In this document: positions 25,414 to 33,933 of the stretch, one piece after another
Layout of the letters: every line of letters starts with the position of its first letter
How positions within the stretch are numbered: position 1 is the first letter of the stretch
Source of the DNA: JAGMXM01 sp964458325
Lineage (GTDB): Bacteria > Verrucomicrobiota > Verrucomicrobiia > Limisphaerales > UBA1319
DNA: 39,390 bases
Assembly: GCA_964458325.1 (NCBI GenBank)
Contig: CAYWIM010000039.1
Span: forward strand, 1 to 39,390
Direction of reading: 5' to 3'
Notes under the pieces: model-generated
Seen by the model: only the letters and a program-made list of their open reading frames with translations
Database searches by the model: none
Told to the model about the DNA's origin: nothing
Translations under genes and position numbers: made by a program

Positions 25414-25626
25414 GGGGGGAGTCTATCCATAAGATGGTCGGTCCGCAATGCCGGATCAGCGGTGGAGCGGGATTCGAACTCCGGGTGGCGAGCGGGTGCG
25501 CCCGGCCGAAGGCCAGGAATGGCTTGGCAAGGATAGGTAAAGAGATCAGGATCGATGCTCGATGGGCATGGGCTTGCCCAACGGCTCGAAGTCGGACGGC
25601 CATCGGCGGCCAACCATAAGGACTGC

Positions 25627-26703
25627 ATGCGACCCGAACAATGGCAACAATTCAAGGCTGCCGCCCGGCAGCCAGGACGTCACCATCCGGTTCCGCTGGC
25701 GCTGATCGTGGATTGTCCCTGGATACCTGCTTATGCCGGGATCAGCCACTGGGACTATTTTTTCGATCCCGAGGCATGGTTCGAGGCGAATCGGAAGGTG
25801 CAGGAGGATTTTCCAGAGGTGATCTGGTTTCCGTCGTGGTGGTCGGAGCTGGGAATGGGGGCGGAGCCGTCGGCGCTGGGAGCCCGGCTGAGGATCTATC
25901 CGCGCCGGATACCGGATGTGGAGCATCTGCCATTTCCGATGGAGGAGCTCGAGCGGATGACGCCGCCGGATCCGCGGACCGACGGATACATGGCGCTCTG
26001 TTTGTATCGGTATGCGCGGCTGAAAGACCGGATTCGGCAGGCGGGCTATTGTGTGCCGGTCGTGGCGGCTCGAGGGCCGCTGACCATCGCATCTTTCTTC
26101 CGCGGCGTGACGGAGCTCATGACGGATATCGTGGATCATCCCGAGCGCACGAAGCGGCTGTTCGACATGACCACCGACCTGTGCATTGGCTGGCTGAAGG
26201 CGCAGGCCGAGGTCTTGGGGGAACAGGTGGAAGGGATCCTGATCCTGGACGACCTGGTCGGGTTCGTCGGCCGCCGCCATTACCAGGAGCTGGCGCATCC
26301 CTATCTTCAGCGGATTTGCCAGGCCTTTCCATCCGATTGGATCAAGGTGTTTCACAACGATGCCAGCGTGGCGGCGTGTTTGGATCTGCTGCCGGACGCG
26401 GGTTTCGACGTGCTGAACTGGGGGTTGCAGCCGGGGGTCGAGGCCGCGGGGATCCGTCTGGAGAAACGGCTCTGCCTGATGGGCAATGTGCCTCCGCTCG
26501 ATGTGGGTGTGCGAGGGACGCCCGACCAGGTTTACGCCGCCGCGATGCAGGTTCTCCAACAAGCCCCTTATCATCCCTTGATCCTGTCGTTTGGAGGGGC
26601 AACCACCATGGGCACACCGCCAGATAACATCCGCGCGATGGCCCGGGCGGCCGGCGATTTCAATGCCCGCCGTGCTCGAGAGGAACGGAAGAGCCATGAA
26701 TAG
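25627..26703 (+). CDS. Uroporphyrinogen decarboxylase (URO-D) family protein
   Basis: A 358-residue TIM-barrel protein of the URO-D superfamily, which includes both heme-pathway decarboxylases and MtbA/MtaA-type corrinoid methyltransferases. Visible features include VARGPLTIASFFRGVTELM, ILDDLVGFVGRRHY, KVFHNDASVAACLDLLPDAGFDVLNWG, and LMGNVPPLDVG near the end. This set fits the methyltransferase-like branch better than HemE, since the HemE N-terminal arginine motif is not seen. The reaction is not assigned. I start at the ATG at 25627; the frame extends upstream with no recognisable residues. Its end overlaps the next gene by 8 nt. Confidence 0.85.
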   Translation: MRPEQWQQFKAAARQPGRHHPVPLALIVDCPWIPAYAGISHWDYFFDPEAWFEANRKVQEDFPEVIWFPSWWSELGMGAEPSALGARLRIYPRRIPDVEHLPFPMEELERMTPPDPRTDGYMALCLYRYARLKDRIRQAGYCVPVVAARGPLTIASFFRGVTELMTDIVDHPERTKRLFDMTTDLCIGWLKAQAEVLGEQVEGILILDDLVGFVGRRHYQELAHPYLQRICQAFPSDWIKVFHNDASVAACLDLLPDAGFDVLNWGLQPGVEAAGIRLEKRLCLMGNVPPLDVGVRGTPDQVYAAAMQVLQQAPYHPLILSFGGATTMGTPPDNIRAMARAAGDFNARRAREERKSHE

Positions 26704-28345
26704 GGCCGGCCATTGGCGGGGGATCGCGCGGCTGTCGCGGCGGGCGGCAGCAGCCTGGGCGGCGGCGGTGATCGGGGCGCATGCGGCCACATCCGAGCTC
26801 CTGCCGGTCCAGTGGGTCAAGCCGGTGGGTCAGAGCGGCTTCGAGACCGGCGCGGCGGTCAAAGTGGATCCGCAGGGCAACAGCTATCTGGCGGGGATGT
26901 ACCGGGGCCCGATCGTTTTCGACGGTCTGACGCTCACCAACGCGGGTGATTACGACCTGTATCTGGCCAAGCATGATTCGAGCGGCAATGTGATCTGGGC
27001 ACGACGGGCCGGTGGGCCCGGAGAGGATTACCCGATCAACCTGGCTGTGGACGCGCAAGGGAACATCGCCGTGACAGGCTATTTCAAGGGACGCTCAGTT
27101 TTCGGCGGGCCAGCCGGGCTGGAGGTGACCCTCGACAGCGGATCGATCGACAATGCCGACCTGTTTGTGGCGCGCTACAGCAGTGATGGAAACCTCCAAT
27201 GGGCCATGTCGGGAGGGGGGGCAGGGCACGACACGGGCGTCTGCGCGGCCATGGATACCGCGGGGCGCGTGTACGTGGTGGGCGTCTTCAGCGGGACGGC
27301 GGTCTTTGGAGGACGGACATTTAACAGCGCGGGCCAGAGCGATGTTGTGGTGCTGCGGCTGGGAGCAGCGGATGGGAGTCTGGATTGGGCGCGCCAGGCT
27401 GGGGGCAGCGACATGGAATGGGGACAGGGGATTCACACGACCAGCGACGGAGCGGTCTACATCACCGGGTTTTTCACCGGCCCGGCCGCCTTTGGATCGC
27501 AGGTCCTGCCGGGATGGGGCGGGCGTGACATATTCCTGGCGCGGCTGGATGCGGAGGGGAGTTGGAGTTGGGCGGTGGCTGCGGGCGGCAGCGGCACGGA
27601 TTACGGATTCGACCTGGCAGCGACAGGCTCCGCGGGGGTCTTTGTAGCGGGCTATTTCGCGGGCCAGGCGCACTTTGGGGGCGAGGTCATCGCCAGCGAG
27701 GGGCAGTCGGACTGGTTTGTCGCCCGATACGCCACGAACGGAGTCCCGGTCTGGGTGCGCCGGGGCGGCGGCTGGACGCTGGACGAGGCATGGGAGATCG
27801 ACGCGAATCAGGCTGGCGATGTGTATGTCGCAGGCTACATCACGCGCTCGGCGACGTTTGAATCCTCGACAGTGACGAGCCGGGGAGACACCGACATCGC
27901 GGTGGCCCGTTATGGGGCGGCGGGCGACCTGCGCTGGGTCCGGCGCGCGGGCGGTGTCTATGGCGATTCAGGCCAGAGCATTGCGGTCGACCCCGCAGGC
28001 CGGGTGGTCGTGTCCGGGATGTTCAGCGCAAAGGCGGATTTCGGGTTGGCAGACGGGACAACGATCCAGATCGCAAATCAGGGCGGTGCGGGGGCATTCA
28101 TCGCGCGGTTAGCGGAGGAGAGCCCGCCCGATTGGGCCCCGCGGTTGAACATTGCGCGCGCAGGCAACCAGGTCAGCGTCCAATGGCCAGCCCCTTCGAC
28201 TGGCTACCGACTCGAGTCCAACCGGGTGGCGCAGGGAGCGGGTTGGCAGCAGGTGCAGCCGGATCCCACAGCGATGGGCGGCACCAACCGCGTGGATTTG
28301 CCCGTGGACGGCCGCCGGTTCTTCCGTTTGCGCAGAGATCTTTAG
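26696..28345 (+). CDS. Secreted SBBP-repeat beta-propeller protein
   Basis: A 549-residue exported protein. After a signal peptide (about residues 1-31, ending AHA) come seven or eight SBBP-type repeats of about 60 residues with the pattern GN-Y-AG-F-G-FGG...D-FVARY...G-WARRAGG, e.g. GNIAVTGYFKGRSVFGG, GRVYVVGVFSGTAVFGG, GAVYITGFFTGPAAFG and GDVYVAGYITRSATFES. They build a beta-propeller-like surface domain. The C-terminal 70 residues (VSVQWPAPSTGYRLES ending RRFFRLRRDL) form the short beta domain common in Verrucomicrobiota secreted proteins. The ATG at 26696 overlaps the end of the URO-D gene by 8 nt. Function unknown, probably binding at the cell surface. Confidence 0.88.
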   Translation: MNRAGHWRGIARLSRRAAAAWAAAVIGAHAATSELLPVQWVKPVGQSGFETGAAVKVDPQGNSYLAGMYRGPIVFDGLTLTNAGDYDLYLAKHDSSGNVIWARRAGGPGEDYPINLAVDAQGNIAVTGYFKGRSVFGGPAGLEVTLDSGSIDNADLFVARYSSDGNLQWAMSGGGAGHDTGVCAAMDTAGRVYVVGVFSGTAVFGGRTFNSAGQSDVVVLRLGAADGSLDWARQAGGSDMEWGQGIHTTSDGAVYITGFFTGPAAFGSQVLPGWGGRDIFLARLDAEGSWSWAVAAGGSGTDYGFDLAATGSAGVFVAGYFAGQAHFGGEVIASEGQSDWFVARYATNGVPVWVRRGGGWTLDEAWEIDANQAGDVYVAGYITRSATFESSTVTSRGDTDIAVARYGAAGDLRWVRRAGGVYGDSGQSIAVDPAGRVVVSGMFSAKADFGLADGTTIQIANQGGAGAFIARLAEESPPDWAPRLNIARAGNQVSVQWPAPSTGYRLESNRVAQGAGWQQVQPDPTAMGGTNRVDLPVDGRRFFRLRRDL

Positions 28346-28357
28346 ACCCTATTGCCC

Positions 28358-29227
28358 CTATGTTCGGGGGAACCGGTCGATGGCGAGCAGGATGCCGTGG
28401 AGGAGGGCGTGGGGGTTGGGCGGGCAGCCGGGGACATAGACATCGACGGGGATGACGGCGTCGACCGGGCCTCGGGTGGCGTAGTTGACGCCGAAGATGC
28501 CGCCGCCGCAGCCGCAGGCGCCCACGGCAACGACGAGGCGGGGCTCCGGGGTGGCGTCGTAGGTCTTGCGCAAGGCGAGCTCCATGTTGCGGGTGACAGG
28601 GCCTGTCACCAGGAGCATGTCGGCATGCCGCGGGGATGCGACGAAGTGGATCCCGAACCGCTCGATGTCGTAGACGGGGCTGTTGAGCGCGACGATCTCG
28701 ATTTCGCAGCCGTTGCAGGAGCCGGCGTCGACCTCGCGGATGTGGAGGGACCGGCCGAAGATCTGGCGGCTGCGTTGGTGGATTTGGCGGCCGATGGATT
28801 CGAGGGGGGTGGACAGCGCGGCGGCTGGGGGCTGGGCGGTCTGCGGCGCGATGGGGGCCGGTCCGGGCAGAAGCTGGCGGTGCGCCCCGTCGTCGCGGAG
28901 CTCATAGCGGGCGGAAGCTATCAGGCTGGCCCGGTCCCGGGCGGCGCACTCGATCCGGTTGGTCATTCGAATGGCTGGGTCAACGTCGGCGCAAAGGCCG
29001 CAGAAGGTGCATTGGGCCAGGTCGAACCGGGCGGTGCGATGGGCGTCAGCGTCCTGGAAGGAGATGGCGCCGGTAGGGCAGGCAGCGGCTGCGGGGCGGG
29101 CGTCCTTCCACTGAGCCCAGTCGATCTCCGGTCTGCCCCTGGCGCGGATCGAGACCTTGGGGGGGGCTGCCGGGTATTTCGTGGTCACGATGCCGGTCGA
29201 CAGGCTTTTGCCAAGAATGCCAAACAT
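28358..29227 (-). CDS. hyfI: HyfI/NuoB-like small subunit with fused ferredoxin domain
   Basis: A 289-residue iron-sulfur subunit of a complex-I/group-4-hydrogenase-like complex. The C-terminal NuoB/HyfI-like domain (about 155-289) keeps the proximal cluster ligands Cys171 and Cys174 (SCNGCEIEI), Cys238 (VGACGCGG) and Cys268 (PGCPPNP). The N-terminal part is a ferredoxin-like fold: Cys73-x2-Cys76-x2-Cys79 with Cys50 in ACPTGAI could hold one [4Fe-4S] cluster, while a second is missing (VDPA replaces xxCP). It may substitute for the separate HyfH/NuoI ferredoxin subunit, which is absent. It is the last gene of the operon, 3 nt after hyfG. Confidence 0.9.
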   Translation of the reverse strand: MFGILGKSLSTGIVTTKYPAAPPKVSIRARGRPEIDWAQWKDARPAAAACPTGAISFQDADAHRTARFDLAQCTFCGLCADVDPAIRMTNRIECAARDRASLIASARYELRDDGAHRQLLPGPAPIAPQTAQPPAAALSTPLESIGRQIHQRSRQIFGRSLHIREVDAGSCNGCEIEIVALNSPVYDIERFGIHFVASPRHADMLLVTGPVTRNMELALRKTYDATPEPRLVVAVGACGCGGGIFGVNYATRGPVDAVIPVDVYVPGCPPNPHALLHGILLAIDRFPRT

Positions 29228-29230
29228 AGG

Positions 29231-30835
29231 TCAGCGGTCGGTGCCGGAGTAGGAGAGGTTGAAGCTCTTGTTCACCACGGGGAAGTCGGGGACGATATTG
29301 CCGAGGATGGCCTCGCTGAGGGCGGGCCAGTTCTGGAGCGAGGGGTCCTTGATCTTGCATCGGGCGAGCCGGTTGCCGGGGGCGGTCCGGATCCAATGGA
29401 AGATCTCGCCGCGCCAGCCTTCGACGTAGCCGAGCGCGACGCGGCCGGCCGGCAGCTCGCCCATTTCGGATCGGATGGGGCCGCCGGGGAAGCGGGAGGC
29501 GAGCTGCTCGACGATCGAGAGGGATTCCCGGACCTCGTCCACGCGGACTTGGAGCCGGTGTTTGACGTCGCCGGCTTGATAGACGGGGACTTTGACCTGC
29601 ACCTGGTCGTAGGCGGCGTGCGGAAAATCGCGCCGCAGGTCATGGTCGAAGCCGGACGCGCGGCCGGCGATGCCGACGACGCCCAGGTCGCGGGCGACCT
29701 GGGGCTGGAGGATGCCGGTGGTTTCGAGGCGGTCGCGGGTTGAAGAAGAACCGTCGATCAGCTCGACGAGCGAATCGAACTCGGGCCGAAGCTCGGCGGC
29801 CGATGCGCGGAGCATGGCGATCTGGCCGGCGTCCCAGTCGAACCGCACGCCTCCAAGGCAGGCCATGCCGCGCAGCAGGCGGCTGCCGGTCAGCTCCTCG
29901 CAGGCGCAGAGGACGGTTTCCTTGAGCCGCATCGCGTGCATGTGGGCGGTGACGAAGGCCACGTCCGTGCAGATGGCGCCGATGTCTGCGACATGGTTGT
30001 AGATGCGTTCGAGCTCGAGGCACGCGGACCGGATCAGGCGCGCCCGGGGCGGGGCTTCGACATCGGCAGCGCGCTCGACGGCGTGGCAGAAGGCGGTGGC
30101 ATGGGCGAAGCTGGAATCGCCGGAGACGGACTCGGCGAGGCGAACGCCGTGAGAGACGGGGAGGTGTTCGAAGAGCTTTTCGGCGCCTTTATGGACGTAG
30201 AACATGCGCAACTGGAGGTAGAGGACCGGCTCGCCGGCGACGCTGAACAGGAAATGGCCGGGCTCGATGATGCCGGCGTGGACGGGGCCCACGGGGACTT
30301 GAAACACGCCTTCACCCTCGACCTGGCGGAACTTGTGGCGCTCGCCCTGAAAGGGGGGCAGCACGGTGCGGAGGTCGAAGTCCTTGCGGAGCGGGTAGAC
30401 CTCGGGCCAGTCGTCGTGCAGCGCGCAGCGGCGGGGGTTGGGATGCCCGACCAGCTTGAGGCCGAACATGTCCTGCACCTCGCGCTCCTGCCAGTTCAGG
30501 GCCGGAATCGCGTTGGCCAGGGACGTGAACTGGGGCGCGTCCGGCGAGACGGGGACGCGCAGGAATACGAACCCATGGGCAGCGTCCATGGCCAGGGCAT
30601 AGTAGAGATGAAACACGCCGCCCTCGTTGCGGAAGTCGTCGGCAAAGACGGCGACCAGGCGGGCGTTCCATCGGCGATGAAGGTGGGCGCAAAAGCCGGC
30701 GGCCAGGTCCATTTTGGCGTGGACATAGACCTCGTTGGAGCGGGGCGTCTCCCAGGCGTCGATGCGGTTGCCGAAGCGGCGGGCGATATCCTCGGCCAGG
30801 GGCCGCAGGTCAGGGGAAACCCGGTCCAGGTTCAT
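29231..30835 (-). CDS. hyfG: HyfG/NuoCD-like large subunit lacking NiFe cysteines (Ehr-type)
   Basis: A 534-residue fusion of a NuoC-like domain (about 1-165; NWQEREVQDMFGL at 114-126) and a hydrogenase-large-subunit/NuoD-like domain (about 175-534). True group-4 hydrogenases bind NiFe through V-C-G-x-C near the N-terminus and D-P-C-x-x-C-T-D-R near the C-terminus. Here these read VSGDSSFAH (Val237-His245, Ser238 and Ser241 for the two Cys) and NLSYSGTDR (Ser528 and Gly531 for the two Cys), so no NiFe centre can form. The protein stops exactly at the Arg of TDR, with no C-terminal tail for a maturation protease. It fits an Ehr-type complex. The ATG at 30835 overlaps the hyfF stop (ATGA). Confidence 0.92.
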   Translation of the reverse strand: MNLDRVSPDLRPLAEDIARRFGNRIDAWETPRSNEVYVHAKMDLAAGFCAHLHRRWNARLVAVFADDFRNEGGVFHLYYALAMDAAHGFVFLRVPVSPDAPQFTSLANAIPALNWQEREVQDMFGLKLVGHPNPRRCALHDDWPEVYPLRKDFDLRTVLPPFQGERHKFRQVEGEGVFQVPVGPVHAGIIEPGHFLFSVAGEPVLYLQLRMFYVHKGAEKLFEHLPVSHGVRLAESVSGDSSFAHATAFCHAVERAADVEAPPRARLIRSACLELERIYNHVADIGAICTDVAFVTAHMHAMRLKETVLCACEELTGSRLLRGMACLGGVRFDWDAGQIAMLRASAAELRPEFDSLVELIDGSSSTRDRLETTGILQPQVARDLGVVGIAGRASGFDHDLRRDFPHAAYDQVQVKVPVYQAGDVKHRLQVRVDEVRESLSIVEQLASRFPGGPIRSEMGELPAGRVALGYVEGWRGEIFHWIRTAPGNRLARCKIKDPSLQNWPALSEAILGNIVPDFPVVNKSFNLSYSGTDR

Positions 30836-32310
30836 GGTTTGCCTCCGATCAACTGGGCCCCCTGTCGCAGCAGTTCGAGCAGCGGTTCGGGGAGCCAAAG
30901 GCTGAAGACCACAAGCCCGGCAATGAGCATCGCCATGGCCGGGAGGCCGTCGGCGGGACGGGCGTCCGGGGGGGGATCGCCCTGTTTGCGAGATCCAAGC
31001 AGAATCCGGCTGAGCTGCTGCAAGATGCCCCAAAAGGAGCCCAGCAAAGCGACCAGAATGAGGACGGTTGCAACGATCTGACCCGATGCGAGGCCTCCGC
31101 TGACGATGGTCAGCTCGCTGAGAAACAGGCCGAAAGGGGGAAGGCCGATGGCGGCCAGAGCCGCAAGCCCCATCAGAAGGGCCGTCGCGGGCAGCACCTT
31201 TGCGACCCCGGGGCCGATGAGCCTGAACTCGAGCGAATGGAACGTCTGGTGAATATTCCCCGCGGCGAAGAACAGCACCGGCTTGGCCATGGCGTGATAG
31301 CCCATGTGCAGCAAGGCGCCGAAGATCGTGGCGGGCGTGTTCATGGCGATGCCGGCGCAGATCAAGCCGATGTGCTCGAGGCTTGAATAGGCCAGCATCC
31401 GTTTCAGGTTGCGCTGGACCAGGATGAACGGCACCGCCAGCAGCATCGAAAACAAGCCGAACACGAGCAGCAGATTCCGGCTGAAACCCGAGTCCAGACA
31501 TGCCGAGGCCAGGATGTGAAAGCGGATCAGGGCGTACAAGGCGATCTTGAGGGACACGCCGGAGAGCATGGCGCTGGTGGGGGACGGCGCCTCGCTGTGG
31601 GCGTCGGGGAGCCAGGTGTGCATGGGGGCCAAGCCAGCTTTGGTGCCGTAGCCGACGAAGGCGAACACGAACGCCAGCTTGAGCAGATGCGGATCGAGGC
31701 GGGCGGCCACGCTCATCATGTAGGACCAATTGAAGCTGGGGATGGAATCGGGCTGGTTCTTGCAGGCTGCGGCATAGACGAACACCGTGCCCAGCAAGGC
31801 CAGGGCCAGGCCGATGCTGCCGAGGATGACGTATTTCCAGGCGGCTTCGAGCGAGGTGCGGCGGTTGTAGAGGGCGACCAGAAGGACGGAAGAGAGCGCG
31901 GTGGACTCGACAGCGGCCCACATCACGCCCAGGTTGTTGGCAAGAACCACGAGGAACATGCCGGCGCCAAACAGGGGGGTCAGGACGTAAAACTCCCGAA
32001 CCCGGCCTGCGGTGGCGATGCCGGTCTCCTGGTCGCGGCGAAAGTAGCGTCCGGCATACAGCATCGTCGACAGAGACACCATGGAGATCAGGAGGACCAT
32101 CCAGGCGCTGAGGGCGTCAGCGCAGAGGAACTCGTTCCACTCGGTGACGGCGCCGCGGGCGAGGACCTGGTGAGCGAGGGCGATGCCCAGGCCGAGCGTG
32201 GCGGCGAACGCCGCCGTCCCGAGGAGCTCCATCATCCGAACCGACCGGGCGGCCAGGCAGAGGCAGCCGGCCAGGAGCGGCGCGAGGAGAATAGGCGTCA
32301 GAAGCAGCAT
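30832..32310 (-). CDS. hyfF: HyfF/NuoN-like antiporter-type membrane subunit
   Basis: A 492-residue membrane protein of the proton-conducting (Mrp/NuoLMN-like) family with about 13-14 transmembrane helices. Residues of the ion channel are kept: Glu135 in WAAVESTALSS, Lys224 in YGTKAGLAPMHTWLPDAH and Lys255 in GVSLKIALY, plus the discontinuous helix around LPDAHSEAPSPTSAML. It should translocate H+ or Na+ in the membrane arm. With HyfB it is one of two antiporter-like subunits here; a HyfD homologue is not present. ATGA overlap with hyfG supports the frame. Confidence 0.92.
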   Translation of the reverse strand: MLLLTPILLAPLLAGCLCLAARSVRMMELLGTAAFAATLGLGIALAHQVLARGAVTEWNEFLCADALSAWMVLLISMVSLSTMLYAGRYFRRDQETGIATAGRVREFYVLTPLFGAGMFLVVLANNLGVMWAAVESTALSSVLLVALYNRRTSLEAAWKYVILGSIGLALALLGTVFVYAAACKNQPDSIPSFNWSYMMSVAARLDPHLLKLAFVFAFVGYGTKAGLAPMHTWLPDAHSEAPSPTSAMLSGVSLKIALYALIRFHILASACLDSGFSRNLLLVFGLFSMLLAVPFILVQRNLKRMLAYSSLEHIGLICAGIAMNTPATIFGALLHMGYHAMAKPVLFFAAGNIHQTFHSLEFRLIGPGVAKVLPATALLMGLAALAAIGLPPFGLFLSELTIVSGGLASGQIVATVLILVALLGSFWGILQQLSRILLGSRKQGDPPPDARPADGLPAMAMLIAGLVVFSLWLPEPLLELLRQGAQLIGGKP

Positions 32311-32311
32311 C

Positions 32312-32983
32312 TCAACCTTTCAACTGGTTCAACTGGCTGGTGTCGATCGACGCGATGTTCTCGCGAATGCGGTAGACGAGGATCCCCAGGACCATCACGG
32401 CGACGAGGACGTCGAAGAAGATGCCGAGCTCGACCACCAGGGGCATGCCGTAGGTGGTGAGCGCGACGGCGGCGAGCATGACGCCGTTCTCGACGGTCAG
32501 GAGGGCCAGCACCTGCGTGATGGCCTTGCGCCGGTTGATCATGAGGAAGAAGCCGGTGAGGAGGAGGGTGAGGGCGATGGCCAGCGTGTTGTGGCCGAGG
32601 CGTTCGAGCGAGGTAAACGGGCGTGCGACGACGTAGCCCAGGAGGGTGAGCCCGCCGCCCAGGAGCATGGATGCAGGGGCGTTGAGGAGGGGCTCGATCT
32701 CCTGGTGGATCTCGATGCGGCGGACCAGGCGGTTGAGGAGCCAGGGGAGGAGCAGGACCTTGCCGACGACGGTGAGGATGGCGACGACGTAGACGTGGCT
32801 GGCCTGATGATGGTAGGCGACGACGGCGGCGATCGCGGCCAGGAGCAAGGATTGGATGGCAAAGAGGCGGATTGTGGCCAGGAGCATCCGCTGGGGGATC
32901 ATCAGGAGCTGCAGGACGAGCATGAGCGCCGCCATGAACGTGATGGCCTGCGAGCCGATTTCCGTTGGGCCGGGCGGGTGCAT
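32312..32983 (-). CDS. hyfE: HyfE/NuoK-like membrane subunit
   Basis: A 223-residue membrane protein with about six to seven helices, homologous to HyfE, whose C-terminal part resembles NuoK. Family features include EIEPLLNAPASMLLGGGLTLLGY (split around residues 94-117), INRRKAITQVLALLTVENGVML (Glu in TVENG as in NuoK/HyfE) and FFDVLVAVMVLGILVYRIRE. It links the antiporter-like subunits with the HyfC core. The gene sits 2 nt downstream of hyfC and ends 1 nt before hyfF begins. Confidence 0.9.
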   Translation of the reverse strand: MHPPGPTEIGSQAITFMAALMLVLQLLMIPQRMLLATIRLFAIQSLLLAAIAAVVAYHHQASHVYVVAILTVVGKVLLLPWLLNRLVRRIEIHQEIEPLLNAPASMLLGGGLTLLGYVVARPFTSLERLGHNTLAIALTLLLTGFFLMINRRKAITQVLALLTVENGVMLAAVALTTYGMPLVVELGIFFDVLVAVMVLGILVYRIRENIASIDTSQLNQLKG

Positions 32984-32985
32984 GT

Positions 32986-33933
32986 TTAGCGAAAGAGGAA
33001 CATCGAGAGCAATGCGAGCGCGGCCAGGACAAAGGCGGCGCTGAGAAGATCGGGCACTCGGAACAGGCGGAGCTTGGCGTTAGTGGTCTCGACGACGACG
33101 ACCGCAGCGGAGAGGGCGAGCAGCTTGGCGACGTAGGCGGCCAGGCTGAGGCCCAGCTCGAGGGGGCTGGCGCCTGCCCCGGCCAGCCCCACGGGAAAGA
33201 ACACGTTCACCAGCAGCGTCATCAGAACCAGCTGCTTGATCGACGCGCCCCACTCCATATAGGCGAGGTAGCGCCCTGAATACTCGAGGAGCATCGCCTC
33301 GTGGATCATCGTCAGCTCGAGATGGGTTGCGGGATTATCCACGGGGATCCGGCCCGTCTCGGCCAGGAGGACGATGAAGATGGCCGCGAACGCGAGGACA
33401 TGGGCGGGATTGAGCAGGTTCAAGGCGGTGCTTTGCGTGGTTCGGGCCATTTGGCTGAGGTCGGTGGAGCCGGCGGTGATGGCGACGGTGAAGATGGCCA
33501 GCATGAGAGCGGGCTCGGCGATGGCGGAGACGGTCATCTCGCGGCTGCTGCCCATGCCGCCGAAGGCGCTGGCGGGGTCGAGCCCGCCGAGGGCGAGGAA
33601 GAAGCGTCCCAGGGCAAGCAGGCCCACCAGGGCGAGCGCGCCGCCGAACAGGCTCAGAGGCGCCGGGATCCGCAACATGGGAACCATGAGCCCCGCCAGA
33701 AGCGCGCTGAGAAACACTACGTAGGGAGCGAGATGGAAGACCCAAGACGCGTGTTCGGGGATGACCATGTCCTTGCGCAAGAACTTGGCGATATCGAGGA
33801 AGGGCTGCCAGGGGCGCGGACCGCGCCGGTTTTGGAGCTTGGCCTTCCAGGACCGGATGGCGCCGCTGAGCAGCGGCGCCAGCGCGAGCAGGAGCAGCGC
33901 TTGCAGGAGCAAATGGATCGGATCCAGGTTCAT
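32986..33933 (-). CDS. hyfC: HyfC/NuoH-like membrane anchor subunit
   Basis: A 315-residue membrane protein homologous to HyfC/HycD and to NuoH of complex I, which attaches the hydrophilic arm to the membrane. About eight helices; QNRRGPRPWQPFLDIAKFLRK (starting at residue 34) and the acidic loop AETGRIPVDNPATHLELTM (191-209) are conserved family motifs, the latter near the quinone/energy-coupling region in complex I. The frame extends upstream, but MNLDPIHLLL at 33933 is chosen because it overlaps the hyfB stop by ATGA and gives normal length. Confidence 0.93.
   Translation of the reverse strand: MNLDPIHLLLQALLLLALAPLLSGAIRSWKAKLQNRRGPRPWQPFLDIAKFLRKDMVIPEHASWVFHLAPYVVFLSALLAGLMVPMLRIPAPLSLFGGALALVGLLALGRFFLALGGLDPASAFGGMGSSREMTVSAIAEPALMLAIFTVAITAGSTDLSQMARTTQSTALNLLNPAHVLAFAAIFIVLLAETGRIPVDNPATHLELTMIHEAMLLEYSGRYLAYMEWGASIKQLVLMTLLVNVFFPVGLAGAGASPLELGLSLAAYVAKLLALSAAVVVVETTNAKLRLFRVPDLLSAAFVLAALALLSMFLFR

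Noticed and set aside
25460..25500. GGATTCGAACTCC, which resembles the T-arm of a tRNA on the minus strand
   Set aside because: With standard tRNA numbering only two of five T-stem pairs form, and no matching acceptor 5' arm or anticodon arm is found within 90 nt upstream on that strand. It may be chance or a decayed remnant.
29231..30835. Calling this a functional [NiFe] hydrogenase large subunit
   Set aside because: All four metal-binding cysteines are replaced (Ser238, Ser241, Ser528, Gly531), so H2 chemistry is not supported.
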